From NCBI GenBank assembly GCA_900770945.1, contig CAAGME010000037.1, forward strand, positions 62,001 to 126,000: DNA of 64,000 nucleotides, given 5' to 3'. The stretch's first letter is position 1. Every line of letters begins with the position of its first letter. The stretch comes from Clostridia bacterium (GTDB lineage: Bacteria > Bacillota > Clostridia > Christensenellales > Borkfalkiaceae). The notes below the pieces were generated by a model. That model did not search any database. It had not been told where the DNA came from and was given only the letters and a program-made list of their open reading frames with translations. The translations under genes were made by a program, and so were the position numbers. Shown here in pieces: positions 24,556-33,066 of this stretch.

Positions 24556-25797
24556 TTAAAACTGCGCGATTATGCCCGTAAAGATAGGTAAGGAAGAAGA
24601 ATCGAGTATCATGTAGACGAAAGGTCTATTTAAAATTACGGACGGAACGTCCGGAACACTCGTTGCCTTGCCGCCAATCTCCGTAACCGCGCTTGCCTTC
24701 GTTTTCTGCTCGTTTACGGTGATATGCGTTTTATGCACCGCTTCGCCGATATAGAGGTTGCCGCGCGCGGTTTTGCCGAGAGCGGTAAAGTCCGCGTCAG
24801 CCGAAAAAGCTTTGTTTACGCCGAGCTTTTTCAGCGTCGGGATAAGGTCGAAGCGGTTTTCGAAATCGAATTTAGGCAAGCCGATTTTAACGGAAGTATT
24901 TTTCGCGCCCGACAAAATTTTCGTCAAGCTTTCGCCCGTAAGAGAGCTTAAAAAATCGTCGATAGATGTATCTTCGTCCGGCAAAATCGCCGCGAATTTA
25001 TATTCGCCGCCGACGTACGGCTTGATAAAGCCTTTCGCCTTTTCCGTTTCGATATAGCTTTGTTCCGTCGCGTACATCATCGTGACCTCGGCTTCGTTTT
25101 TCACGCCGTAAAAAGTCCCGCTTCTAACGGAGTTTTTCTCGAATTTATCTTTCCATTCGGCTTCGAAGTCGAGCGCGTTCAAAAGGTACAAAACGGTGTC
25201 GGCGTCGATATCGTCAATGATTTTATCTATGCCGCCGCGCGTGTTGTTGTATACCCAATTGTTTATATCTTTAACCGTTTCGCCGTCAAAGGAAGCGGAA
25301 TAAAGCCGAGCGAGATAGTTGTTTTTTACGACGTTCAAAAAATCGTTTTCTATCGTGACGGCGTTTTTTCTGCTCCAAACGGAGTTTGCGACATGTAACT
25401 CTTTGCTTTCCGAGCTTTTTTGCATAAGCCGGGCAAAGTATGCGTTTATCGTTTGTACGTCCGCACCGAGCAAGGCTTCAAGCTCCGTCTTAGTTTCGCC
25501 TTTCGCGCCGTTCGTCACCATGCCGAATGCGGCGGCAATCGAAAGCGGAGAAATGCAAGCGTTTTCGTTTTTATACAGTGCCTTAGTCATTTTCACGGCG
25601 AAGTTATTGTAAATAACCGAAAACTTTTCGTCCGCGTTTTTGCTTTCGACCGTTTGCGCGGCAACTTTTGCGGTAAGTTCTTCCGCCACTACTTTTTTTG
25701 CTCTGAAGCTCCTCGATGCGGGATTACACCCCGCAAGAGCGCAAAAGCACACGGCGGTAAGCAACAAAAAGCTAACTGTTTTCTTGAAAAATTTCAT
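24556..25797 (-). CDS. Serpin family lipoprotein
   Basis: A serine/cysteine-protease inhibitor of the serpin fold, anchored outside the membrane: lipobox LAGC with Cys24, then the serpin domain from about residue 58 to 413. Landmarks are ISPLSIAAAFGMVTNGAKGET, NALDFEAEWKDKF and the C-terminal NRPFVYMI. The reactive-centre loop lies at about 362-388. The hinge reads EQKTKASAVTE: small residues needed for insertion are mostly kept, but the usual Gly at P15 is Lys and P13 is Lys. By alignment P1 is near Thr379. Gut bacteria use such serpins against host or rival proteases; the target here is unknown. Confidence 0.93.
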   Translation of the reverse strand: MKFFKKTVSFLLLTAVCFCALAGCNPASRSFRAKKVVAEELTAKVAAQTVESKNADEKFSVIYNNFAVKMTKALYKNENACISPLSIAAAFGMVTNGAKGETKTELEALLGADVQTINAYFARLMQKSSESKELHVANSVWSRKNAVTIENDFLNVVKNNYLARLYSASFDGETVKDINNWVYNNTRGGIDKIIDDIDADTVLYLLNALDFEAEWKDKFEKNSVRSGTFYGVKNEAEVTMMYATEQSYIETEKAKGFIKPYVGGEYKFAAILPDEDTSIDDFLSSLTGESLTKILSGAKNTSVKIGLPKFDFENRFDLIPTLKKLGVNKAFSADADFTALGKTARGNLYIGEAVHKTHITVNEQKTKASAVTEIGGKATSVPDVPSVILNRPFVYMILDSSSLPIFTGIIAQF

Positions 25798-25927
25798 AAA
25801 ATCACCTCACTTGTCTAAAATTTTAAAAAGCTGCGCTTTTCAATTATAATTATAGACGATTTCAGATAGCTTTGTCAATACTTTTAACAAAATAAAATTC
25901 AGATAAAGAATCCCTATACTTATGCTT

Positions 25928-27190
25928 TTACCAAATATCTTTTTCGTTTATAAATTTTGCTAAGTTAATAAGGGCTTTTGCGGAATGCGATTTTTTGACG
26001 ATATAAATAAGCTTGTCTGAATACGGTAAAACGCAATATACTTTTACGCCGCTTTCAAAAAGTCTGCGGGTTATTTTTCTTTCGGAAACTTCCGTAAACG
26101 AGCCGACGAGCGACAGCGCGAAAAAACCGTCCTCGGCGGTGACGAAAAAGTCGCCCGAGGAGCGTAATGCTTGGATTGCTTCCGGGATTTTATCGTTGTC
26201 CTCGTCGATATAAAAGGCTAAATCGTTTGTTGATAAATAAAGCGCAAGCGGCTCGCCCAAAACCGTAAAAAGCTTACTTAATGCCGTAAAAGTATTAGAA
26301 AAACCGCCGATTTTTAGCTTTACTGAAATTTTCAAAGTGCATTTGCCCGCAACGGCTTTCGGCTTGTTTTTATTGCAAAAAGCGTTTTCCGAAACGAGCG
26401 TGGAACGAGATGACGAAACAAAAGACGAGCAAACGACGAGCGGAATATCCTTGCCGACAAGATACTTAACAACCGACGGACAAACAACCTTTGCGCCGAA
26501 ACGAGAAAGGGCTTCAAGACCCCTGTAATTTAGCCTTTTGACAGTTTTCGCCTTATCGAAAATGCGCGGGTCCGCCGATAAAACACCCTCTTCGTCCGTA
26601 AAGTTTTCATACATATCCGCTCCGAAAGCTTCGCTTAAAACAGCGCCCGTGATATCCCCGCCGCCGCGCGGAAAAAGCCTTACTTTGCCTTGCTCGTCCG
26701 CACCGTAAAACCCGGGGACGACTATTCCGCCGTCAATATCCGTTTTTTCGGCGGCGGCACGGCATTTTGCTCTGTCAACTTCGCCGTTATTATCGAAAAA
26801 TATCAGTTCGAGCGCGTCTTTAAAAACAAAATCGAGCCTTTTTGCCACTATCGACGCAGTGAGATATTCCCCGCGCGATATAAATGCTTGCTCGTTGTTT
26901 GCGCACGCTAAAAGAGCGTTATAAGCAATCTCAAAAAAGTTTTCGTCCTCAGCATACTCTGCAAATTTTCGCGCTAAAAAATTCAGTGATTGTTCCTTTT
27001 CTTTTTCGTCTTTAATTTTAAAAACATTTCTCAAAAAATCCGTAGTTTTTTCTTCCGAACAAAAGCCTTTACCGGGCGCGGAAACGACCACTATTTTTCG
27101 GCTGTTATCCTCTTTCACTATTCTTAAAACGTTGTTTAGCCTTTCGAGAGTCGCAAGCGAACTGCCGCCGAACTTACTTAACCTTAACAT
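25928..27190 (-). CDS. Aspartate kinase
   Basis: Phosphorylates aspartate in the first step of Lys/Thr/Met synthesis. The N-terminal KFGGSSLA (6-13) and the later RGGGDITGA are the kinase signatures; two ACT domains occupy the last 150 residues and would bind the feedback amino acid. Length 420 is typical. It stands alone without other pathway genes, next to an ACT-domain protein. No Shine-Dalgarno is visible: a hairpin plus T-run (27193-27219) ends two bases before the ATG, an arrangement that suggests attenuation or a very short leader. Confidence 0.9.
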   Translation of the reverse strand: MLRLSKFGGSSLATLERLNNVLRIVKEDNSRKIVVVSAPGKGFCSEEKTTDFLRNVFKIKDEKEKEQSLNFLARKFAEYAEDENFFEIAYNALLACANNEQAFISRGEYLTASIVAKRLDFVFKDALELIFFDNNGEVDRAKCRAAAEKTDIDGGIVVPGFYGADEQGKVRLFPRGGGDITGAVLSEAFGADMYENFTDEEGVLSADPRIFDKAKTVKRLNYRGLEALSRFGAKVVCPSVVKYLVGKDIPLVVCSSFVSSSRSTLVSENAFCNKNKPKAVAGKCTLKISVKLKIGGFSNTFTALSKLFTVLGEPLALYLSTNDLAFYIDEDNDKIPEAIQALRSSGDFFVTAEDGFFALSLVGSFTEVSERKITRRLFESGVKVYCVLPYSDKLIYIVKKSHSAKALINLAKFINEKDIW

Positions 27191-27192
27191 AC

Positions 27193-27219
27193 AAAAAAGG
27201 AACGATTTGTTGTCGTTCC
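27193..27219 (-). terminator. Terminator or attenuator abutting the aspartokinase start
   Basis: GGAACGA pairs with TCGTTCC around a 7-nt loop (27199-27219), followed by six T on the minus strand (27193-27198). The ATG is at 27188-27190. It either ends the ACT-protein transcript or regulates the kinase gene. Confidence 0.65.
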
Positions 27220-27226
27220 CCTACTC

Positions 27227-27243
27227 CCGATATATTATATCGG
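27227..27243. promoter_or_regulatory. Perfect 17-bp palindrome before aspartokinase
   Basis: The minus strand reads CCGATATAATATATCGG, a perfect palindrome around a central A that contains TATAAT. It may be an operator overlapping a -10 box or the base of a hairpin. No good -35 box was found 17 bp upstream. Confidence 0.4.
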
Positions 27244-27281
27244 CAAAAATTTTAATTTATGCGGAAAAACCGCGCAAAAAC

Positions 27282-27713
27282 TTACTCGATTGCCATTATC
27301 GAAGCGTTTTTAACGTTTTCAGTATTGCGTATCGCCTGAACCAAATCGGACACGTCGATGGCTACGTCCGTAACGTCGACGGTGAGCGTAATAAACCCTA
27401 CTCCCCTCACGCTCATGGCTTGGTTAATCGCAATGACGTTCGCGCCGAAGTCGTAAACGATATCGAGAATCGCGCCCAAAACGCCCTTTTTGTCGGCTGT
27501 TTTGACGGTGATTATGCTTTTTTTGCCGTACTGCTCGGTCGCGCGGAAAATTTTGTCTTTATACTTATAAAACGTGGAACGGGAAATATCTACTTCCTTG
27601 CAAGCTTCGCAAACGCTCATCTTGCTGTCTTCGACCAAACTTTTTGCTTTGAGAACCGATTCAAAATAATCGGGTAATATCGATTTATAAACTATGAGTA
27701 ATTCGTCTTTCAT
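27282..27713 (-). CDS. ACT domain-containing protein (PheB/UPF0735-like)
   Basis: A 143-residue protein. Residues 1-62 are helical with an HTH-like segment (ACKEVDISRSTFYKYKDKIF), and residues 66-143 form an ACT domain (ITVKTADKKGVLGAILDIVY). This two-part layout is that of the PheB-like family, thought to sense amino acids. Its place 91 bp upstream of aspartokinase supports a regulatory role in the aspartate pathway, by inference. Confidence 0.85.
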   Translation of the reverse strand: MKDELLIVYKSILPDYFESVLKAKSLVEDSKMSVCEACKEVDISRSTFYKYKDKIFRATEQYGKKSIITVKTADKKGVLGAILDIVYDFGANVIAINQAMSVRGVGFITLTVDVTDVAIDVSDLVQAIRNTENVKNASIMAIE

Positions 27714-27886
27714 TCGGGTAAATTCTAATGCGGACCAAATATTTCCGCCCCTTTGCTTTTATATCGTTTATTATATTATGTTTTTCGTTAAAAGACAAGT
27801 GTTTTTGAGACAAAAACAAATATAATTAAAAAAATCTTAAAAATTTATTGATTAAACGAGAAAAATACTCCGTAGGCATAGTTAAA

Positions 27887-27908
27887 GGCTAACGAAAACT
27901 CGTTAGCC
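27887..27908 (-). terminator. Hairpin after the HtrA-like gene
   Basis: GGCTAACGA pairs with TCGTTAGCC around a 4-nt loop, 35 nt after the stop codon. The following T-run is weak (TTTAACT), so it may act mainly as an RNA end-protecting hairpin. Between 27714 and 27886 nothing else is seen apart from AT-rich DNA. Confidence 0.5.
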
Positions 27909-27943
27909 ATACTATTATATGAATTTCCGCTGACCGACTGGCT

Positions 27944-29308
27944 TTACGCGACTTCGGTTAAGCAGTCGGAAGTTACGGCGATGTCTACGGAAAGCGTTTC
28001 GCCGCCGCGCATTACTTTTGTAGTGACGGTGTCGCCCGCTTTTGCGCCCATAACGGTATCGATGAGAACAAAGCTCCTCGTGACATTTTTCTCCCTGCCG
28101 TTTACCGCGACGGAGATTATTTTGTCGCCGACTTTAAGCTTTCCGTCGGCTTTTGAGCCGGAAGTTATCGCTGCGATTTCCACTTCTTCGACAATCTTCA
28201 AAAGCCCCGTTTCGCTATCCAAAACGGCGGAAGAGGAATTGGATTTGACCTGAACGCCGATAAGCGGCTTTTTGAACGTCGTGTCCGACGTGCCGAGGCA
28301 ATATTCGACTATGTTTTTAACTACCGGCTCGACCTGAGCGGACGGAAGGGCGTAATACATGCCCTCGGTGTTTTCCTCGATGTTTTTGGCGTTGACGATG
28401 CCGAGAAGTTTGCCTTGCGAATTAAAAAGTCCGCCGCCCGAGTTGCCCGAGTTGATAGCCGCGTCGAAGCGCATTACGCGGTAAGTAGTGGAGTTGCCGC
28501 GCGGGTCGTTCATCGTGATGTATTCGCTGTCAACCGACAAAACGCCGCTTGTGAGCGATATGCCGTTAGCCCTCGAGTTGCCGACGGCGTAAACCGTTTC
28601 GCCCACGCTCGCTTCGTCGGAATCGGCAAAACTTACGGCTTTGACGGAAGAATTTTTAATAACTTCGCTTCCGCTTACCTTTAAAAGCGCGATATCGTAA
28701 GTCGAAGTTCCGCCGACGTATTCGCAATCGATGGCGTACTCGTCGCTCTGTTTGCCGTAAATATAAACTTTTATTGATTCTGCAATCTTGTCGGATTTTA
28801 CCGCCGAAGAGTTGTAAACGACGTGGAAGTTTGTCATGATGAGCGCGTTGCCGGCTTCCTTATCGACCGAATAGAAAACGCCCGTTCCGGAAGAAGTAGA
28901 CTTGCCCGTAGTGGTGCCGCCTCCCCAAAAACCGCCGCCGGTGCTTGTTCTCACGGTAGAAGTAGCAACGACGTCAACGACCGAAAAAAGCGTGTTGTTG
29001 GCGACTACTCCGCTACTTGTCGAGCCGAAGTATTCCTTTACGAAGTCGGCAAAACTGCCCGTATACGAGCCTTTTTCTACCATTTCCGTATACAGCTCGT
29101 AAGCGGTGTAATCGACGTTGAAGTTTTCGCCGTCCTTGCCGTTAGCGCCTTTTAAGCTCGCAAGCCATTCCTGTTCGGTGCCGGTGAAGCCGTTTCTCAC
29201 GGCGATATCGTATGCGGAAAGCCCGCTAAGAGAGCATGCCGAAAACGTTAAGCTCATAGCGATAACGAGAGCCGTAACTACCGTTAAAACGAAATATTTT
29301 TTCTTCAT
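27944..29308 (-). CDS. HtrA-like serine protease lipoprotein with PDZ domain
   Basis: A trypsin-like (S1C) protease outside the membrane, likely for quality control or processing of exported proteins. The signal ends at FSAC with Cys25 as lipid anchor. The protease domain spans about 105-340 with the triad His162 (MTNFHVV), Asp205 (STYDIALLK) and Ser290 (SGNSGGGLF). A PDZ domain follows at about 350-445. Between lipid anchor and protease lies SAYDIAVRNGFTGTEQEWLA, a short motif also seen in collagen-like and tail-fibre-like proteins. It is divergent from yggS. Confidence 0.93.
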   Translation of the reverse strand: MKKKYFVLTVVTALVIAMSLTFSACSLSGLSAYDIAVRNGFTGTEQEWLASLKGANGKDGENFNVDYTAYELYTEMVEKGSYTGSFADFVKEYFGSTSSGVVANNTLFSVVDVVATSTVRTSTGGGFWGGGTTTGKSTSSGTGVFYSVDKEAGNALIMTNFHVVYNSSAVKSDKIAESIKVYIYGKQSDEYAIDCEYVGGTSTYDIALLKVSGSEVIKNSSVKAVSFADSDEASVGETVYAVGNSRANGISLTSGVLSVDSEYITMNDPRGNSTTYRVMRFDAAINSGNSGGGLFNSQGKLLGIVNAKNIEENTEGMYYALPSAQVEPVVKNIVEYCLGTSDTTFKKPLIGVQVKSNSSSAVLDSETGLLKIVEEVEIAAITSGSKADGKLKVGDKIISVAVNGREKNVTRSFVLIDTVMGAKAGDTVTTKVMRGGETLSVDIAVTSDCLTEVA

Positions 29309-29372
29309 AATCGCTCCTTTAAAGGTTAAAACCTTTTTTGCTTTTATTTTTTATTTTTCCCGAGCCGAAAAG

Positions 29373-29401
29373 TTGACAAGCCTTGCGGTTCGGTATTATA
29401 C
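29373..29401 (+). promoter_or_regulatory. Promoter of yggS-sepF, giving a leaderless or near-leaderless mRNA
   Basis: TTGACA (29373-29378), 17-bp spacer, TTATAC (29396-29401). The expected start lies at about 29407-29409, at the ATG itself (29409). There is no room for a ribosome binding site. Confidence 0.6.
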
Positions 29402-29408
29402 TTTTTAT

Positions 29409-30095
29409 ATGGTAAACGATGACTTGTTGATAGAAAACAACGTAAAAACTCTTTTGGCGACGATTCCGAAAGTAAACGATTACGGCGAGAAAATAACGAT
29501 TGCCGCCGCCTCGAAAACGCGGACGATAGAGGAAATGCACCGAGCTTTAAGCTCCGGAATCACCGTTTTCGGCGAAAACAAAGCACAGGAATTCAGAGAT
29601 AAATACCCGTTTTTCAAGGGCGCAGACTATCGGTTTTTCGGAAGGCTTCAATCAAACAAGATAAAATATCTTATCGGAAAATGTTCGCTTATAGAATCCG
29701 TGGACAGCTTACGCCTCGCCGAGGAAATTTCGGAATTATCAAAACGCGCGGGGGTTACTACCGATATTTTAATCGAAGTAAACCAGGGCGAAAAGGAAAA
29801 GGGAGGCGTTTGCTTTCAGGGCGTTTTTGAGCTGTTTTCAAAGGCAAGTTCGCTTGAAAACATTCGCGTGAAAGGCTTGATGACGGTAATGCCCGAGTTA
29901 AGTTTTGAGATAATACAAGAAAAATGTTTGCAAACGCGCAACTTATATGATATAATTAAGAATGAATTTGACGGCGTTTCCGTTCTTTCGATGGGAATGT
30001 CGCACGATTACGAAATCGCCGTAAAGTGCGGTTCTAACTGCGTTCGCCTCGGCGAAGCGATATTCGGAAAAAGAGATTACAGCAAAATAAACTAA
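29409..30095 (+). CDS. YggS family PLP homeostasis protein
   Basis: A 228-residue PLP-binding protein of the alanine-racemase-like fold. The PLP lysine is in ITIAAASKTR, and SMGMSHDYEIAVKCGSNCVRLG is the conserved phosphate-binding C-terminal block. Members keep PLP and amino-acid pools in balance. The frame extends further upstream, but that part is unlike the family and covers the promoter; the ATG at 29409 gives the usual N-terminus. There is no Shine-Dalgarno. It pairs with sepF 17 bp downstream, a link also seen in other Gram-positive division clusters. Confidence 0.93.
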   Translation: MVNDDLLIENNVKTLLATIPKVNDYGEKITIAAASKTRTIEEMHRALSSGITVFGENKAQEFRDKYPFFKGADYRFFGRLQSNKIKYLIGKCSLIESVDSLRLAEEISELSKRAGVTTDILIEVNQGEKEKGGVCFQGVFELFSKASSLENIRVKGLMTVMPELSFEIIQEKCLQTRNLYDIIKNEFDGVSVLSMGMSHDYEIAVKCGSNCVRLGEAIFGKRDYSKIN

Positions 30096-30112
30096 CGAAA
30101 AGGAGTTTTACT

Positions 30113-30454
30113 ATGGGAGTATTCGACAGCTTTATTAAGCCGGAAAGCGAAAGAAAACCGAAAAAGGACTTAAACAAACCGTTTAATATGTCGGAAATGC
30201 CTAAGTCCACCGTCGCGGGGACTTTTGACAGGTATTATCCGAGGAGTTTTGCCGACCTTTACCCCATTATCGACGCATTGCGGCTCGGGCGTTCTGTTAT
30301 CGTTTACTGCACGGAACTCAAAGAAGCGACCGCCGTGCGCGTACTCGATATCTTAGCCGGCGCAACCTACGCCTTAAAGGGCAGCTGGCAACCTATCGTG
30401 AACGAAGTTTTCGTTTTCACTCCTAACGCGGACGACGCCGCGCCGAGATTTTAA
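30113..30454 (+). CDS. sepF: Cell division protein SepF
   Basis: Binds FtsZ filaments and the membrane, tethering the Z-ring. The core (RYYPRSFADLYPIIDALRLG, then GATYALKGSWQPIVNEVFVF) is characteristic. At 113 residues it is shorter than Bacillus SepF because the linker after the membrane-binding N-terminus (MGVFDSFIKPE) is brief. AAAAGGAG precedes the ATG. It is co-transcribed with yggS. Confidence 0.93.
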   Translation: MGVFDSFIKPESERKPKKDLNKPFNMSEMPKSTVAGTFDRYYPRSFADLYPIIDALRLGRSVIVYCTELKEATAVRVLDILAGATYALKGSWQPIVNEVFVFTPNADDAAPRF

Positions 30455-30597
30455 GCGAAACTTACTTATCCCTATTTATTCAGCCGTCGCAACAACCTCT
30501 TTTCAAGCGTTATTATGCGACTTAAAGCTAAAGTTTACCTAAACGAGCAATTTATTTTTATAAAATTAGGGATAATGAATGTAAGACCTAACGAAAA

Positions 30598-30614
30598 GAG
30601 CGCGTCCCGCGCTC
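30598..30614. terminator. Bidirectional terminator between sepF and the CpsB-like gene
   Basis: GAGCGCG pairs with CGCGCTC around TCC, followed by a T-run on the plus strand; on the minus strand TTTTCG follows. It serves both convergent units. Confidence 0.75.
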
Positions 30615-30620
30615 CTTTTT

Positions 30621-31301
30621 TTATTCGAAAATTTTGTCGGCGTTCAGTTTGAAAAGCTTTTCGGCTTTCTCCGTGCCGTATCTTTTTTTTATCGCCTCGT
30701 AAGCCCTTTTCATATTATACTCACGCGTAAAGTGAATATCGCTCGATATAACGTCGATAAAGTCTTTTTCGAGGTATTTATGCGCGCGACGGCGAAACGA
30801 AGCGAGCGGAGAAGCGAAAAACGACGAGGCGTTGACCTGAATAAGGGCTTCCATCGACCGTATTTCGGCAACGTCTTCCACGGAAAGATATTCGTACCTT
30901 TCTATATGCGCTATTATAGGCTTAAACCCCGCAAGTTTAAGCTCATAAACGGAGCTTGCAACGTCGAAAGGTTTGGTGTAAGGATATTCGCAAAGAACGT
31001 ACTTACCGCCCGCCATTGTCGAAAGTTCGCCGCTTTTTAAGGCTTTATACACGCCTTTGTCAATCGTTATTTCTCTGCCTAAAAAAAGCTCGACCCCCGT
31101 CGGATTGTTTTCGACGAGGGTGGTAAAAGCTTGTTCGATATCCGCCCTCGTCGCCTCGTAAACGCCTCTTCGAAAATGGGGAGTGCAAACCAAGCGGCTT
31201 ATCCCCTCCTTTTCCGCTCTTTTTAAAAGCGAAATAGAATCTTCAAGGCTTTTACTGCCGTCGTCAACGTTCGGCACGACGTGAGCATGAATATCCGTCA
31301 T
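30621..31301 (-). CDS. CpsB/YwqE-type protein-tyrosine phosphatase (PHP domain)
   Basis: A manganese-dependent phosphatase that removes phosphate from BY-kinases. The PHP metal motif is DIHAHVVPNVDDGS at residues 3-16; further metal ligands lie in CTPHFR, IIAHIERYEY and SSDIHF. Length 226 is slightly short for the family but complete. It follows the kinase gene by one base, completing a Wzz-kinase-phosphatase cassette. Confidence 0.92.
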   Translation of the reverse strand: MTDIHAHVVPNVDDGSKSLEDSISLLKRAEKEGISRLVCTPHFRRGVYEATRADIEQAFTTLVENNPTGVELFLGREITIDKGVYKALKSGELSTMAGGKYVLCEYPYTKPFDVASSVYELKLAGFKPIIAHIERYEYLSVEDVAEIRSMEALIQVNASSFFASPLASFRRRAHKYLEKDFIDVISSDIHFTREYNMKRAYEAIKKRYGTEKAEKLFKLNADKIFE

Positions 31302-31302
31302 T

Positions 31303-32043
31303 TTATTTTTCTTCTCCGTAATAATAATATTTATTACCGTAATATCCGCCGGAGCCGGATTTGTAGAAGTTCATTACGCTGCCCAAAACGCGCGCGCCGC
31401 TACGTTTTAAAAGTTCGGAAGCTTCGTGGATTTCTTTTTTCTGAGCTTTGCCGTACGCGACGACAAACAACACCCCGTCCGAAACCTTGGAGATGTGTAT
31501 GTACTCGGAAACCTGTAAAACGGGAGCGGCATCAAGGAAAATATAATCGTACTTTTCTCTTAAAGACGAGATAAGCTTAGCGAACTTTTCGCTCGTTAAA
31601 AGAAGCGACGGGTTGAAAATTTCAGACCCTCTCGTTATTATATCAAGACCGGCGTATTCGGTGTGCTTGATAACTTCTTCGATTTTTGCTTTGTCCGACA
31701 TATAATCGACCAAGCCGACTTCGTTTGAAAGCGAAAAGAATCTGTTTATGCGCGGACGGCGGAAGTCAAGGTCGATAACGAGAATCCTTTTTTCGTTAAA
31801 GGAAAGCGAAACGGCAAGGTTGGCGCAAACGGTCGTTTTACCCTCGCCCTCGACGGAGGACTCGAACTGAATAACCTGCGGCTTGTTTTCGCCGGACATA
31901 AACAAAATGTTGTCTTTTAGTGTGTTGTAGCACTCGTTAATAGCGTTCATTTCGTCTTTTTTAACGACGATTTCGTCCTTTCTCACTATCTTTGAGTGAC
32001 GGGTTTTTCCGCCGAAAAGGCGTTTGAAAAAATTATCGCTCAT
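31303..32043 (-). CDS. CpsD-type bacterial tyrosine kinase
   Basis: A BY-kinase. Walker A is in SSVEGEGKTT (62-71), Walker A' is ILVIDLDFRRP (87-97), and a Walker B-like segment YIFLDAAPVL follows. The tyrosine-rich C-terminal tail (GGYYGNKYYYYGEE) is the autophosphorylation cluster. The separate Wzz-like activator just upstream is the usual arrangement in Gram-positives. Such kinases control polysaccharide export or other targets; no glycosyltransferases are present in the window. Confidence 0.93.
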   Translation of the reverse strand: MSDNFFKRLFGGKTRHSKIVRKDEIVVKKDEMNAINECYNTLKDNILFMSGENKPQVIQFESSVEGEGKTTVCANLAVSLSFNEKRILVIDLDFRRPRINRFFSLSNEVGLVDYMSDKAKIEEVIKHTEYAGLDIITRGSEIFNPSLLLTSEKFAKLISSLREKYDYIFLDAAPVLQVSEYIHISKVSDGVLFVVAYGKAQKKEIHEASELLKRSGARVLGSVMNFYKSGSGGYYGNKYYYYGEEK

Positions 32044-32044
32044 A

Positions 32045-32812
32045 TCACTTGCTCCCCTTTGTTTTTACGGAAACGTCCTGCACGTAGGCGATAACGTCGA
32101 AGCCCGTAGAGTATTCAATGTCCTTTTTGGAATTAACGGTGTCGTCAAGACGAGAAGCGATAAAGAACGCGAGATACGAAAGAACGAGCGCGACGAGAGC
32201 CGCTATTATCGTATACGTTTTCCATTTGTTTGTCGCAACGGCTTTATCCTTAGAAGAATACTGAACAACGAAAACGGTGTTTGCGACCGGATACACGTCG
32301 TAACCGTCCATGTTTTTTTCAAGCGAAACGTCTACGATTGTATCGGCAATCGCATTGACGGTCGCGGCGGCGTGTTCTTTCGACGATAAAGTGGTGTAAG
32401 TTATGGTGACAAGCAACTCTTCTTCCTTATAGGAAACGCCGATAGCTTTTTTATTAACCTTCTCGATTTTTTTATCCGCCGATGTTTTCTTGTTAACGGC
32501 GTCGCTTACGACGTCCGTTTTTGTAACCATGCTCGAAAGCACGGGGATTACGTTTTTGCCGAAAGTAATGGCAGCGTTGTCGTAGCTTACGTTAACCCCG
32601 CTCGGTTCCTCATAAAGGTGCTTTGCGTTTATGATAAGAATAGCCGAAGCCTTGTATTGCGTTTTGACAAAAAGCTTTGATACAACGCCGGCGCAAACCG
32701 CAACGACGAGAGTTATCCCTATTATCGCCACAATGTTTTTGACGAAAACGTTCCAAAGCTCGCCGAGGGTAACGCCGTCGTCGGCATACTCGTTTTTGGT
32801 CTTTTCTTCCAT
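32045..32812 (-). CDS. Wzz/CpsC-type chain-length and kinase-activator protein
   Basis: A membrane protein with two transmembrane helices (about 25-50 and 193-215) enclosing an extracellular region, the layout of polysaccharide co-polymerases. The short cytoplasmic C-terminus after helix 2 would activate the BY-kinase encoded next. The frame extends 42 codons further upstream, but the ATG at 32812 has GGAGA at good spacing and yields the family-like N-terminus MEEKTKNEYADDGVTLGELW. It is the first gene of the cassette. Confidence 0.88.
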   Translation of the reverse strand: MEEKTKNEYADDGVTLGELWNVFVKNIVAIIGITLVVAVCAGVVSKLFVKTQYKASAILIINAKHLYEEPSGVNVSYDNAAITFGKNVIPVLSSMVTKTDVVSDAVNKKTSADKKIEKVNKKAIGVSYKEEELLVTITYTTLSSKEHAAATVNAIADTIVDVSLEKNMDGYDVYPVANTVFVVQYSSKDKAVATNKWKTYTIIAALVALVLSYLAFFIASRLDDTVNSKKDIEYSTGFDVIAYVQDVSVKTKGSK

Positions 32813-33066
32813 TTGTTTCTCCGTTTTTGTGTTTAGTCGACGAATAAAAACGCTGTTTTTACAACGATTCAAAAAAACCGAAAAAACCTCGCTTTTAATC
32901 GTTATGAGTATTTTACCATATTTAGCCGAGATATTCAACCTTTTTTAATGCAAAACGGAAAATTATTGCGGCGCGTTTTTTTGCTTGTCGCTTGAGAGTG
33001 TCGGAATTTGGTTTTTAAGACACAAAAATCCTCATTTTTTGATAAGTTTCGACTTTTTCCCCGGAG

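Noticed and set aside
29118..29408. Longer yggS frame starting at 29118
   Set aside because: The extra 97 residues are unlike the family, lie partly antisense to the HtrA-like gene and cover the yggS promoter.
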